From: Devosia sp. RR2S18
GTDB lineage: Bacteria > Pseudomonadota > Alphaproteobacteria > Rhizobiales > Devosiaceae
Assembly (NCBI RefSeq): GCF_030177755.1
Contig: NZ_CP126539.1
Location: 1,078,001 to 1,142,000, forward strand
Length of the DNA stretch: 64,000 bases
Direction: 5' to 3'
Every line of letters starts with the position of its first letter. Position 1 is the first letter of the stretch. The position numbers were made by a program, and so were the translations under genes. The notes beneath the pieces were generated by a model. It saw only the letters and a list, made by a program, of their open reading frames with translations. It searched no databases and was not told the DNA's origin. This document shows, piece after piece, positions 35,194 through 45,283 of the stretch.

Positions 35194-36780
35194 TCATGCG
35201 ATCGCGTCGATAGCTTGGCGCTGGCGCAGCATCTCAAGGAAGATGCGGTAGTCGCGATCGAACTGGGGGCGTGCTGCCGGGTCGGGAGCCTGGGCCTCTC
35301 CCCCTTGCTGCATGGCGACGCAGGCCGCTTCGAGGCTCGGGTAAACGCCGGCGGCAGTGGCAGCGACCATCGCCATGCCGAGAAGGGTGGCATCCTCTGC
35401 TGCAGGCCGCACCACAGTGCAGCCGGTTGCATCGGCATAAAGCTCCATCAGCAGCGGGTTCTTGGTATGGCCTCCCGTAACGTGGAGTGTGTCGATGGCA
35501 TAACCGCGGGTGTTAAGCGTTTCGAGAATATGGCGGACGCCCAGTGCGATGGCGACGCAGGTGCGCCAATAGAGCCGGCAGAGCGAGTCGAAGTCACTGT
35601 CTAGCGTAAGGCCGGAGATTACGCCTAGGGCAGAGGGATCGCCTAGAGGCGAGCGGTTGCCGTGAAAGTCGGGCAAGACGTGGAGGCGACTGGCGAGTGC
35701 AATGCCCTCGAACTGCCGCAACTGCGTGATCCGCTCGGCAACGGCCTGGTGGCGCTCAGACGTCGGCTCGCCACCGGCGCCGTGCCAGCAGATGATATGA
35801 TCAAGCAGGGCGCCAGTTGCCGACTGGCCGCCTTCATTGAGCCAGACGCCCGGCAGCACGGCGCCGAAATATGGCCCCCAAACACCATTCGTCGGGCGCG
35901 CTTCGGCGGAGAGAGCCATCACGCAGCTTGAGGTGCCCGCTATCAGCGCAAGATGGCGGTCGATGGTCGTCACATCTGGCGTAAAGGCCCCCAGAACGCC
36001 CAGTGCGCCGGCATGGGCATCGATGAGCCCGACCCCGACGCGGCAGTTTTGGGTGAGGCCTAGTTCGTCTGCCGCCGCAAAGCTAAGGCAGCCTAAATCC
36101 TCACCAACCGGGCTGGCACGCTGGGGCAATGCGGCTTTCGCGAGGAGGTCTTCAAGGCCTATCGCCTCTAGAAAATCCTGGCGCCAGGCGGGAGTGGTGT
36201 GGGCGAGATAGGTCCATTTGCAAGTGAGCGTCGACTGTGAACGCGCCAGCGATCCGGTAGCCTTCCACGACAGGAAATCTGCCAAGTCAAACATCATGCC
36301 AGCGCGAGACCAGCTTTGTGGCAGATGGCGCTTGAGCCACATGAGCTTGGGCGCTTCCATCTCGGGCGACATGACGCCGCCGATGAAGTTCAGCACCTCA
36401 TGGCCGGTTCTCGTGCACTCTTCGGCTTCGGCGAGGGCCCGATGGTCCAGCCAGACAATGGTATCCCAGCGGTCTTCCCCGCCTACGGAGACCGTGACGG
36501 GCTGTCCGCTTGCATCGCGAACCACAAGGGAACATGTCGCGTCGAAAGCAATGCCGACGACGGTGGAGGGTTCGACGCCCGCGGCAGCGAGAGCTGCCCG
36601 CACGGCGGTACAGACCGCCTGCCAGATCTGTTCGCTGTCATGCTCGGCGAAATTGGCGCTGGTCCGATTCATGGCGATGGGTGCCTCGGCCCGGCCGAGC
36701 AAAGCGCCTGCGGGGGTTAAAACGCCAGCCCGCGCGCTGCCAGTGCCGACATCCACTCCAACCAAGAGGTTTTGCGACAA
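35194..36780 (-). CDS. FGGY-family carbohydrate kinase (ribulokinase/ribitol kinase-like)
   Basis: A 528-residue sugar kinase. The N-terminal ATP-site motif VGVDVGTGSARAGVLTPAG and the catalytic base region WLDHRALAEAEE are intact, as are MSPEMEAPKLMWLKRHLP and the C-terminal LHVTGGHTKNPLLMELYADATG nucleotide motif. The pattern (FDATCSLVV, EDRWDTIVWLDHR) places it in the D-ribulose/ribitol subgroup of FGGY kinases rather than xylulokinase or glycerol kinase. It is the last gene of the minus-strand polyol operon, where a ketose made by the polyol dehydrogenase would be phosphorylated. Substrate is inference. Confidence 0.9.
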   Translation of the reverse strand: MSQNLLVGVDVGTGSARAGVLTPAGALLGRAEAPIAMNRTSANFAEHDSEQIWQAVCTAVRAALAAAGVEPSTVVGIAFDATCSLVVRDASGQPVTVSVGGEDRWDTIVWLDHRALAEAEECTRTGHEVLNFIGGVMSPEMEAPKLMWLKRHLPQSWSRAGMMFDLADFLSWKATGSLARSQSTLTCKWTYLAHTTPAWRQDFLEAIGLEDLLAKAALPQRASPVGEDLGCLSFAAADELGLTQNCRVGVGLIDAHAGALGVLGAFTPDVTTIDRHLALIAGTSSCVMALSAEARPTNGVWGPYFGAVLPGVWLNEGGQSATGALLDHIICWHGAGGEPTSERHQAVAERITQLRQFEGIALASRLHVLPDFHGNRSPLGDPSALGVISGLTLDSDFDSLCRLYWRTCVAIALGVRHILETLNTRGYAIDTLHVTGGHTKNPLLMELYADATGCTVVRPAAEDATLLGMAMVAATAAGVYPSLEAACVAMQQGGEAQAPDPAARPQFDRDYRIFLEMLRQRQAIDAIA

Positions 36781-36855
36781 GTCAGACCGCCCCCTGCTCC
36801 CCCAACGGGCGGACCGTAGCGGAAGGCGAGGAGGCGGGCTAGGGGGAGAACTGGG

Positions 36856-38328
36856 TCAAAGGTGGCCAGTGAGGTAAGTGTTGAGCGTCGCCGTAGTGCC
36901 GTTTTTCCAAAGGTGTTCAAGAGCTTGGCTGAAGGCGGTGGTGAAACCGGGATGTTGGGCGAGTTCGCCATAGATGTCGGTCATTTCCAGCCAAGCGGCA
37001 GGGTTTTCCTTGGCGCGGCGGGCTTGAGCGGTGAGGCGATCCCAGCTGGGATCGTTGGGTTCTATAGGCTTTCCGCTCTCGGTGGTGCCGTAGCAATAGC
37101 GGCACCAAAGTGCCGAAACGAGTGCCAAACCGGTAACGGACTGTTGCCCTTGAACACGGTCAAGTGCGGACGGAATGATGAATTTCGGTTGTCGATTGGA
37201 GCCATCGAGAGCGAGGCGCCGCGTGGTGTCGCCGATCTTGGGATTGGCGAACCGGCGCTGGCAGAGCGCAAAGTAGTCGTGGAGATCGGTATCCGGAACT
37301 GGAGGGACAACCGGGATGATCTCTTCGCGTTCGACCTTGGCGAGAAAGTCACTCACCATTGGGTCCGCCATCGCATCATGCACGAAATGGATATCAAGAA
37401 GTGCCGCCGGATAGGCGATGGTGGCATGGCCGCCATTGAGGATGCGGATCTTCATGTGCTCGTAGGGCGCAACATCGTCGACGAACTGCACGCCCACTTT
37501 TTCGAGGGCAGGGCGACCGGCGGGGAAGTTATCCTCGAGAACCCATTGCTTGAAGGCTTCGCAGAAGACCGGCCAATTGTCATCGATGCCGAACTGGTCG
37601 AGGAGGAGCTGGCGTTCGCGGTCGGAAGTCGCGGGGGTGATGCGGTCGACCATGCCGTTGGGGAAGGCGATAGCGGTGCGCACCCATTCGGCGAACGCGG
37701 GGTCGACAAGATCGGCTAGGCCGGCGACCGCGTTCTGGGTGACGTGGCCGTTGCCAGGAATGTTGTCGCAACTCATTACGGTGAAGGGCTGGACCCCTGC
37801 CTTGCGGCGGCGGATAAGGCCGGCGAGGATCAGGCCGAAGGCAGTTTTGGGCGCCTCCATGTGGGCGGCGTCATGAGCGATGTCGGGATGGGTGGGGTCG
37901 AAGCGCTGCGAGGCCGGGTCGATATAGTACCCGCCCTCGGTGATGGTCAGCGAAACGATGCGCGTGTCTGGATCGGCAAGATGAGCGATAACAGACGCAC
38001 TGTCGCCGGGCTCAATATAGTCGATCATGGCGCCGGCGATGCGGGCGCTGGAGTGCTCCGCCTCCTGCTCGACCACGGTGGTCAGCCAATCCTGCTCCTC
38101 AAGCTTTTGCCGCATGGCCGCGTCGGCTTCGCGCACGCCCGCGCCGACAATGGCCCAATCATGGTCCACGCCGAGATTAAACAGGGCGTCGAGATAGACC
38201 GCCTGGTGAGCGCGATGAAAGTTGCCGACGCCGAAATGGACGATCCCGGGGGAAAGGTCGGTGCGGGTGTAGCGCGGGGCCGCGGCGGTCGCGATGGTGG
38301 GAAGGGTGGCGGTGGAAAGCTTGGTCAT
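36856..38328 (-). CDS. mtlK: Mannitol dehydrogenase family protein
   Basis: A 490-residue polyol-specific long-chain dehydrogenase that oxidises D-mannitol or D-arabinitol-type polyols to ketoses with NAD. The NAD-binding stretch IVHFGVGNFHRAHQAVYLDALF is near residue 25, and the catalytic Lys-Asn-His set occurs in HMKIRILNGGHATIAYPAAL. The ATG at 38328 (MTKLSTATLPTIA) is preferred over the open frame extending to 38409, which covers a repeat. The order smoEFGK-mtlK-kinase matches rhizobial sorbitol/mannitol operons. Confidence 0.92.
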   Translation of the reverse strand: MTKLSTATLPTIATAAAPRYTRTDLSPGIVHFGVGNFHRAHQAVYLDALFNLGVDHDWAIVGAGVREADAAMRQKLEEQDWLTTVVEQEAEHSSARIAGAMIDYIEPGDSASVIAHLADPDTRIVSLTITEGGYYIDPASQRFDPTHPDIAHDAAHMEAPKTAFGLILAGLIRRRKAGVQPFTVMSCDNIPGNGHVTQNAVAGLADLVDPAFAEWVRTAIAFPNGMVDRITPATSDRERQLLLDQFGIDDNWPVFCEAFKQWVLEDNFPAGRPALEKVGVQFVDDVAPYEHMKIRILNGGHATIAYPAALLDIHFVHDAMADPMVSDFLAKVEREEIIPVVPPVPDTDLHDYFALCQRRFANPKIGDTTRRLALDGSNRQPKFIIPSALDRVQGQQSVTGLALVSALWCRYCYGTTESGKPIEPNDPSWDRLTAQARRAKENPAAWLEMTDIYGELAQHPGFTTAFSQALEHLWKNGTTATLNTYLTGHL

Positions 38329-38371
38329 GGCGTTCTTAGTTCCGGAGCCGTTCCCGAGGGAAACAGGGGGT

Positions 38372-38387
38372 CCCGCGTACGCGGGAA
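38372..38387. repeat. Short palindromic repeat between smoK and mtlK
   Basis: TCCCGCGTACGCGGGA is a perfect palindrome embedded in GTCCCGCGTACGCGGGAATG, the core of a REP-like sequence found in many proteobacterial genomes. It lies between the transporter ATPase gene and the dehydrogenase gene. Confidence 0.6.
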
Positions 38388-38424
38388 TGACGTGATGGAT
38401 GGGCTGCAACCCTCATGAACATGG

Positions 38425-39429
<1,005 letters not shown>

Positions 39430-39478
39430 TCTAGTGTCCTTCCCTGGACGGCATTTGCGGCAGGAGGGTCTGTACGAA

Positions 39479-39586
39479 CCCCCACCTGACCTCCCCCTGG
39501 GAGAGGGAGAGACGTATCGAGGCTGGCATGATGCCGATGAACCACTGCGCTGCGCCTCCCCTTCTGAGGGGGAGGTCGGGTGGGGG
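39479..39586. repeat. Intergenic inverted-repeat element, copy C
   Basis: The left arm begins CCCCCACCTGACCTCCCCCT at 39479 and the right arm ends GGAGGTCGGGTGGGGG at 39586; arms are imperfectly complementary. Same family as copies at 2702, 11948 and 41445. It sits between smoG and smoK. Confidence 0.8.
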
Positions 39587-39597
39587 TAAGTGGCGCA

Positions 39598-40428
39598 TCA
39601 TTTCACCGCTCCGAAGGTAAGGCCGCGGACGAGCTGCTTCTGACTGAACCAGCCCAACAGGAGGATGGGCGCGATGGCGAGGAGCGAGGCAGCGGAGAGT
39701 TTCGCCAGAAACAGGCCTTGGGGTGACGAGAAGGAAGAGATGAACGCGGTGAGGGTGCCGGCGCGGCCTGAGGTCAACGTTATTGTCCAGAAAGCCTCGT
39801 TCCAGGCGAGGATGACGTTGAGCAGGACTGTGGAGGCGATGCCGGGCACGGCCATGGGGACCAGAACGTGGGTGATCTCGTTCCAGAGCTCGGCGCCATC
39901 CATGCGGGCCGCTTCGAGGATGTCGACCGGAATTTCCTTGAAATAGGTGTAGAGCATCCAGACGATGATCGGCAGGTTGATCAGCGTCATGATGATCGTC
40001 AGCCCGTGCACGGTATCGAGCAAGCGCAAGTCGCGGAAGATCAGGTAGATCGGGATGAGGACACCGACCGCTGGCATCATCTTGGTCGAAAGCATCCACA
40101 TCAGCACGTCCTTGGTGCGCTTGGTGGGCGCGAACGCCATGGCCCAGGCGGCAGGAATGGCAATGATGAGACCAAGCAAGGTGGAGCCGAGGGACACGAT
40201 GACCGAATTGGTGGCGTGCTTGACGTAGTCGGAGCGCTGCTGGACCGCGGCGAAGTTTTCGAGCGTGAAGGTCTCGGGAAAGAACGTCGGTCGGGTGGCG
40301 ATAGCCTCGGCTTCGGTCTTAAACGCCGTGAGAATGGTCCAGAGGATGGGCGAGAACAGCAAGAGCGCGATGGCCCAGGCGAGGGCGGTATAGCCAATCT
40401 TGGTTGGGGTGGAGGCGCTGCGGGCCAT
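39598..40428 (-). CDS. smoG: Polyol ABC transporter permease (SmoG-like)
   Basis: A 276-residue CUT1 inner-membrane permease with six predicted membrane segments. The ATPase-contact loop is EAARMDGAELWNEITHVLVPMAVPG. The ATG at 40428 is preceded by GGAGACGCACTA on the minus strand; an open frame extends to 40503 through non-conserved sequence. It forms the channel with the SmoF-like protein encoded upstream. The sequence TATRPTFFPETFTLENF-like periplasmic loop fits the MalG group. Confidence 0.93.
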   Translation of the reverse strand: MARSASTPTKIGYTALAWAIALLLFSPILWTILTAFKTEAEAIATRPTFFPETFTLENFAAVQQRSDYVKHATNSVIVSLGSTLLGLIIAIPAAWAMAFAPTKRTKDVLMWMLSTKMMPAVGVLIPIYLIFRDLRLLDTVHGLTIIMTLINLPIIVWMLYTYFKEIPVDILEAARMDGAELWNEITHVLVPMAVPGIASTVLLNVILAWNEAFWTITLTSGRAGTLTAFISSFSSPQGLFLAKLSAASLLAIAPILLLGWFSQKQLVRGLTFGAVK

Positions 40429-40545
40429 TAGTGCGTCTCCGATATGTGTGGACGGAGGGATGCCCCGCTCCCGGCCGCCCCCACAAGGGAGGAGGTGCTG
40501 CACCGAGTGGGCGACGCCATTGTGCGTCCTACGCTGCGGACCAAC

Positions 40546-41418
40546 TCAAGCATCGAGGTTCTTCCCCACGGCACGCATCAGGAAGATGGCGACGATATTG
40601 GCGAGGATGACGGCAACGACCCCGCCAGCGGAGCCGGCACCGATATCGTTGGAGAGAATGCCGGTGCGGAAGACGAGGAACGTCAAATTGGTCGAGGCGT
40701 AGCCGGGGCCGCCGCCAGTGGTAACGCGGATTTCGGCAAAGATCCCGAGCAGGAAGATGGTCTGGATCAGGATTACGATGGTGATCGCCCGGGCCATGTG
40801 CGGCATGATGATGTACCAGAACCGGTTGATCGCGTTGGCGCCATCCATCTCGGCGGCCTCGCGCTGCTCCTCGGAGAGCGACTGGAGAGCCGTCAGGAGA
40901 ATCAGGGTTGCGAAGGGTAGCCACTGCCAGGCAACAATGACGATGATGGAAAGGAGCGGGTATTGGTTGAACCAATCAACCGGCTCGAGTCCGAAGAACT
41001 CCCAGAGGTGCGCCAGCATGCCGTAGCCGGGATGCATGAAGCCGTTCTTCCAGATCAGGGCGGCCACAGGCGGCATGACGAAGAAAGGCGAGATAACAAG
41101 GATGCGGAGGATGCCCTGGCCCCAGATCGGCTGATCGAGCAGCAGGGCGAGCAGGGTGCCCCCAATGATGGTGATGAGGAGCACACCGCCCACAAGGAGC
41201 AGCGTATTGATGAGCGCCTGCGTGAAGCTGGGATCGCCGATGACGTAGAGGTAGTTCCCCCAGCCGGCGAAGCCCGTCATCATCGGGTTGAGCAAATTGT
41301 AGTTCTGGAAAGAGAACCAGATGGTCATGGTAAGCGGCACAGCCATCCAGACCAGGAGCACCAGCACGGCCGGCGCCATCATGATCCTGGAGAGGGTGCG
41401 GGTTTGAGCGGTGGCCAA
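40546..41418 (-). CDS. smoF: Polyol ABC transporter permease (SmoF-like)
   Basis: A 290-residue CUT1 permease with six membrane segments; the EAA loop is EAAEMDGANAINRFWYIIMPHMA. The likely start is a TTG at 41418-41416 (MATAQTRTLSRIMMAPA), because AAAGGAGA lies seven bases before it on the minus strand; the frame is open to 41487 but that part runs through the repeat element. Between this gene and smoG (40432-40545) lies a degenerate GC-rich sequence resembling half of the inverted-repeat family. Confidence 0.93.
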   Translation of the reverse strand: MATAQTRTLSRIMMAPAVLVLLVWMAVPLTMTIWFSFQNYNLLNPMMTGFAGWGNYLYVIGDPSFTQALINTLLLVGGVLLITIIGGTLLALLLDQPIWGQGILRILVISPFFVMPPVAALIWKNGFMHPGYGMLAHLWEFFGLEPVDWFNQYPLLSIIVIVAWQWLPFATLILLTALQSLSEEQREAAEMDGANAINRFWYIIMPHMARAITIVILIQTIFLLGIFAEIRVTTGGGPGYASTNLTFLVFRTGILSNDIGAGSAGGVVAVILANIVAIFLMRAVGKNLDA

Positions 41419-41444
41419 TTGAAAGATCTCCTTTGTGGAGAGAA

Positions 41445-41554
41445 CCCCCACCCAGTCTCCCCCTGGCCGGGGGAGGGGTGGCTCCACTCATGGGCAGCAT
41501 ACTGCCACAGGCAGGATCGGCTCCTCCCCCTCCCAGGGGGAGGATAGGTGGGGG
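41445..41554. repeat. Intergenic inverted-repeat element, copy D
   Basis: Arms start CCCCCACCCAGTCTCCCCCT (41445) and end GGAGGATAGGTGGGGG (41554). It lies between the polyol receptor gene and the first permease gene, the position where other importer operons in this window have a hairpin. Confidence 0.8.
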
Positions 41555-41585
41555 TGCCGAAGCATCCCCACCCTACGGACTAGCT

Positions 41586-42896
41586 CTACTGGATGTAGCC
41601 GGCGCGGGTCATATCGCGGGTGGCGGCGTCCTGGGCCTGGGCCAGAGCGTCGTCAGCTGACATCTGCCCGGCAAGTGCCGCTGAGAAGAGCTGGCCAACA
41701 TTGGTGGCAAGGCCTGCGAACTCGGGGATGGCCACGAATTGCACCCCGGTATAGGGCACCGGATCAACCGTTGGACTAGCCGGGTCGGCCGCATTGATGG
41801 AGTCCAGCGTCATTTGCGCGAATGGGGCTGCCGCCTGGTAGTCAGGGTTCTCGTAGAGCGAGGTGCGGGTGCCCGGAGGCACGTTCGCCCAGCCTTCCTG
41901 TTCAGCGACAAGCTCGAGATATTCCTTGCTGGTCGCCCATTTGATGAACTCGGCTGCCGCATCCTGCTGCTGGGAGCTATTGGGAATGGCGAGTGACCAA
42001 GCCCAAAGCCAGTTGCCGCGCTTGCCCAAACCGGTATCGGGGGCCAGGGCAAAGCCAACCTGGTCCGCGACGGTGGAGTCGTCGGGATTGGTGACGAAGG
42101 AGGCTGCAACCGTGGCGTCGATCCACATGCCGCACTTGCCCTGCTGGAACAGCGTCAGGTTTTCGTTGAAGCCGTTGGATGACGCCCCGGAGGGGCCTGC
42201 ATCGGCCATCAGGGTGAGATAGGTATCGAGGGTCTCCTTCCACTCGGGACTATCGAACTGGGGCTGCCAGTTTTCGTCGAACCAGCGGGCCCCGAAGCTG
42301 TTGGCCATTGCTGTCAGGAACGCCATGTTCTCGCCCCAGCCAGCCTTGCCGCGCAGGCAGATGCCGTTGATGTCGTTGTCGCGGTCCGTCATGGCACGTG
42401 CGGCTTCGGCGATGAATTCCCAGGTGGGTGCATCGGGCATTTCCAGGCCCGCTTCCTCCATCAGGTCCTTGCGGTACATGATAAAGGAGCTCTCGCCATA
42501 GAAGGGCGCGGCATAGAGCTCGCCTTCATGCGAGAGACCGCTGCGGATGGCGGGCAGCAGATCATCAACGTCGTATTCGGGGTCCTCGGAGAGGGCGGTC
42601 AGCGGTGCCAGCCAACCTTGGGCGGCCCAGATCGGGGCCTCGTAGGTGCCGATGGTCATCACGTCGTACTGCCCACCATTGGTGGCAATATCGGTGGTGA
42701 CATTCTGGCGAAGAGTGTTTTCCTCCAGCACGACCCAGTTGAGATCGATGCCGGTTGCTTCGGTGAACTGATCCGACAGCCCCTGCATGCGGATCATGTC
42801 GCCGTTGTTCACCGTGGCAATCGTGAGGGTCTGCGCAGAGGCGGAAGTGGCGAGCGCAAGGGTGAAGGCGCCCATGAGAATGGGTGTGAGTTTCAT
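41586..42896 (-). CDS. smoE: Polyol-binding periplasmic protein (SmoE-like)
   Basis: A 436-residue SBP family 1 receptor. The signal peptide MKLTPILMGAFTLALATSASA is followed by QTLTIATVNNGDMIRMQGLSDQF and the family's ligand-binding segments YDVMTIGTYEAPIWAAQGWL and PFYGESSFIMYRKDLMEEAG. GGGAGGACATCA precedes the ATG at 42896. Order with smoFGK and mtlK makes sorbitol, mannitol or a similar polyol the likely ligand. Directly downstream (minus strand) is repeat copy D. Confidence 0.94.
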   Translation of the reverse strand: MKLTPILMGAFTLALATSASAQTLTIATVNNGDMIRMQGLSDQFTEATGIDLNWVVLEENTLRQNVTTDIATNGGQYDVMTIGTYEAPIWAAQGWLAPLTALSEDPEYDVDDLLPAIRSGLSHEGELYAAPFYGESSFIMYRKDLMEEAGLEMPDAPTWEFIAEAARAMTDRDNDINGICLRGKAGWGENMAFLTAMANSFGARWFDENWQPQFDSPEWKETLDTYLTLMADAGPSGASSNGFNENLTLFQQGKCGMWIDATVAASFVTNPDDSTVADQVGFALAPDTGLGKRGNWLWAWSLAIPNSSQQQDAAAEFIKWATSKEYLELVAEQEGWANVPPGTRTSLYENPDYQAAAPFAQMTLDSINAADPASPTVDPVPYTGVQFVAIPEFAGLATNVGQLFSAALAGQMSADDALAQAQDAATRDMTRAGYIQ

Positions 42897-43022
42897 TGAT
42901 GTCCTCCCTGGATCGGTGCGGGCATTTGTCCCGTCGATGGGCAAATACTCACTTATTGATCACCGATGTCAAGTGCCCTGAACGCCGTCGGCGGTGAGGT
43001 ACGTTGCGCAAAAGAAGGAGGG

Positions 43023-43979
43023 TCAGGTGGCGAGCAAGCCTTCGGCGGTGCGCTCGTCGGTCATAATGCCGTTGACCAGACGCCTGCTGAGTGTGGCGCG
43101 AATGCCGGGCAGTTTGCGCTTGCCCATGGCAATTGCCACGACGAGGCCGCGTTCGCGCGATGGCAGAGGAGCCGAGGCGACACGGTCATTGGTCTGGCCT
43201 TCGATCAGCCGCCCATCATCGTCGAAGGCCCAACCGCAAATTTCGCCAACCGCGCCTGCCTTTTGCAGGGCCTTGAGCTCGGGAGCGGTGACGAAGCCAT
43301 CCAGAAAGAGCGGGGCGTCGGGGCCGATATCGCCAACGCCGACAAAGGTGATGTCCGCTTGGGCGGCGAGCGACAGGGTTTCCTGAATCATGGGCTGGGC
43401 ATGAAGCAGTTCGCGCTCGCGGGCCGAGGAGGCGATGACGGGCAGGGGCATGGGAAAGCTGCGGGCCTTGACCGTGTCGGCCATGTTGAAAATGACGTTG
43501 TAGAACGCCGCTGAGCCATCCGGCGCGATATTGCCGGTGAGCGAGACCACACGGTGATGCTGCGCGTCCATCGGCGCCAGCTGTTCGACCGCGGCCTTGA
43601 GCGTGCGGCCGGTGCCGATGGCCATGATGATGGGGTCGGGCCGCTTGAGCCAGCGCTCCATTTCTGCGGCAGCGGCTTGAGCGATGCCAATTGTGGTGGA
43701 TTGGCTCGCAGGGTCGGACGGGACGACCTCCACGAAATCGAGGGCGAAGCGGAATTTGAGCCGCGTCGCCAAATCCATGCAGCGGCCGATGGGGTGGTCC
43801 AGCCGCACCTTGATGAGGCCTTCGGTGACCGACAACGAGACAAGGCGCTGCGCCGACTGGCGGGAAATGCCGAGCTGTGCGGCAATCTCTTCCTGGGTGT
43901 TGCCGGCGACATAGTAGAGCCAACCGGCGCGTGCGGCATCGTCCAGCCTGGTGCTGGAATTGTCGATTCTAGGCGCCAT
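43023..43979 (-). CDS. SorC/DeoR-type sugar-binding transcriptional regulator
   Basis: A 318-residue regulator. The N-terminal helix-turn-helix is AGWLYYVAGNTQEEIAAQLGISRQSAQRLVSLSVTEGLIKV (residues ~15-55), followed by a sugar-phosphate isomerase-like SorC effector domain with IAQAAAAEMERW, IMAIGTGRTLKAAVEQL and ITFVGVGDIGPDAPLFLDGF. SorC proteins respond to phosphorylated sugars and control polyol or sorbose operons. It is encoded just before the smoEFGK-mtlK-kinase operon on the same strand, 126 bases from smoE, so it very likely controls it. Confidence 0.92.
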   Translation of the reverse strand: MAPRIDNSSTRLDDAARAGWLYYVAGNTQEEIAAQLGISRQSAQRLVSLSVTEGLIKVRLDHPIGRCMDLATRLKFRFALDFVEVVPSDPASQSTTIGIAQAAAAEMERWLKRPDPIIMAIGTGRTLKAAVEQLAPMDAQHHRVVSLTGNIAPDGSAAFYNVIFNMADTVKARSFPMPLPVIASSARERELLHAQPMIQETLSLAAQADITFVGVGDIGPDAPLFLDGFVTAPELKALQKAGAVGEICGWAFDDDGRLIEGQTNDRVASAPLPSRERGLVVAIAMGKRKLPGIRATLSRRLVNGIMTDERTAEGLLAT

Positions 43980-44054
43980 AGGTGCTTCCGATCATTTCGG
44001 AGGCAGATTATTCAAGCATGGGCGGCGAAGCTGCAAGGGGGCGACTGCCTTATC

Positions 44055-44834
44055 TCACGATTTGCTCGAGCGGGGTGGGCGCACCGAGAGCTGGCTCACG
44101 GCCGCGCGGATATCGCGCTCAGTGTCCTTGAGGTGCAGGCGCATGGCATCGGCGGCGGCGCGGCCACTGCCCGCCTTGATGCAGTCGAGGATCTGCTGGT
44201 GGGCCGCCAGCACGTCCTGGAGCGTGTGGCCGCGCTGTTCATGGCCACGGCGGCTGATGAAGAAACCCTCGCGGAGAGGCTGGGCCATGGCCTCGAAGAG
44301 ATAGCCGAGGACGCGGTTGCCGCTGGCCAGCGCAATGGCCTCGTGAAAGCCGACGTCGAAGGTGTGGAACCGGAACTCCTGGTCCTCAGTCAGTTCGCCG
44401 TCGGCCTGGTCAAGGATTTCCGTCATGCCGTCGAGGGCGCTCTCGATGGCTGCGACGCCGGCCCGGGTGGCGCGCTTGGCGGCCAGTGTGGCGGACTGGA
44501 CCTCCAGTGACAGACGTACCTCAACAAGGTCGTAGAGACCTTTGGGGTCGTAGCGCACAATGGAGGTGAGGAAATCGGTAAAGGCGGCGCCGTCGGGTTC
44601 GCGCACTAGGGCCTTGCGGCCGCGCGCGAGCTCGACGAGGCCGCGCCCAGCCAGAAGCTTCACTGCTTCCCGGATGGTGAGGCGGCTCACATCGTAACGC
44701 TCGGCCAGATGAGCCTCGCTGGGTAGGCTCGATCCGGGTGCCAATTCGTCCAGGATCATCTTGGCGAGATCCTCCGCCACCGCACCGGCAGCGGTAGGCT
44801 GCTCGGCGCGCGTTTCGCCATCCGAAATGCTCAT
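44055..44834 (-). CDS. FadR-type GntR/FCD transcriptional regulator
   Basis: A 259-residue regulator. Winged helix: AEDLAKMILDELAPGSSLPSEAHLAERYDVSRLTIREAVKLLAGRGLVELARGRKALV. The FCD effector domain follows, with the ligand/metal residues in RFHTFDVGFHEAIALASGNR, and HQQILDCIKAG and MRLHLKDTE. The ATG at 44834 has GGGAGGACTG before it. It lies between the polyol operon (same strand) and the divergent ChvE-like genes and could control either. No operator can be assigned with confidence. Confidence 0.91.
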   Translation of the reverse strand: MSISDGETRAEQPTAAGAVAEDLAKMILDELAPGSSLPSEAHLAERYDVSRLTIREAVKLLAGRGLVELARGRKALVREPDGAAFTDFLTSIVRYDPKGLYDLVEVRLSLEVQSATLAAKRATRAGVAAIESALDGMTEILDQADGELTEDQEFRFHTFDVGFHEAIALASGNRVLGYLFEAMAQPLREGFFISRRGHEQRGHTLQDVLAAHQQILDCIKAGSGRAAADAMRLHLKDTERDIRAAVSQLSVRPPRSSKS

Positions 44835-45283
44835 CAGTCCTCCCGAGATATCTGATACCTCGTCCAATTGCCCGCGCCGCTTGATGGTCTTTCGGGCATT
44901 GCCTCTTCAGGGGCGTAAGTACGATAGCGGGAGCGCTGGAGCTGCGCAATCGCCCGCGACAGGCTGTTATCCTTAATGATGAGAGATGGGAGAAAGTGCC
45001 GAGAAGATGCTGCGCCCACTTTACAGCAGGTGTCTGACTATCTTAGGTTCCGCCCCGTGGGCTTGGGAGGGCCCCGGCGGCCGATGCCGTCCCGCAGGAG
45101 GATCTCATGCAGCACAGACTGGTCCAGCGCCCACGGGGTGCCGGTTCGGCTGATCCTGATGCCGGTTTCCGGGCGCAGCGCGCCTGTGAGCTCGTTCCAG
45201 GCGCTGCACGACACAACCTGCGACACTCTCCCCTGAAGACCAATCAAAGCTTCTGAACACGAAAGACAAAAGGGAGTCGAGAC
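44835..45283. promoter_or_regulatory. Intergenic region between a GntR gene and the ChvE-like cluster
   Basis: 449 bases. It contains the sequence GTGGGCTTGGGAGGGCC (45057-45073), matched upstream of the second chvE-like gene at 46503-46519, and a possible 49-codon leader ORF at 45107-45256 with AGGAGG before it. Promoters of both the divergent GntR gene and the sugar importer must lie here, but I see no convincing -35/-10 pair. Confidence 0.5.
45107..45256 (+). CDS. Possible leader ORF upstream of chvE-like gene
   Basis: A 49-codon frame with ATG at 45107 and GCAGGAGG ending six bases before it. The product (MQHRLVQRPRGAGSADPDAG start, Arg-rich, no membrane segment) resembles nothing I know. 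It ends 28 bases before the GTG of the receptor gene. The strong ribosome binding site is the only positive evidence; it may be chance in a GC-rich leader. Confidence 0.2.
   Translation: MQHRLVQRPRGAGSADPDAGFRAQRACELVPGAARHNLRHSPLKTNQSF

Noticed and set aside
36785-36850. A further copy of the inverted-repeat family near the FGGY kinase start
   Set aside because: There is a similar GC-rich CCCCCTGCTCCCCC...GGCTAGGGGGAG pattern, but the arms do not pair well enough to count as the same element.
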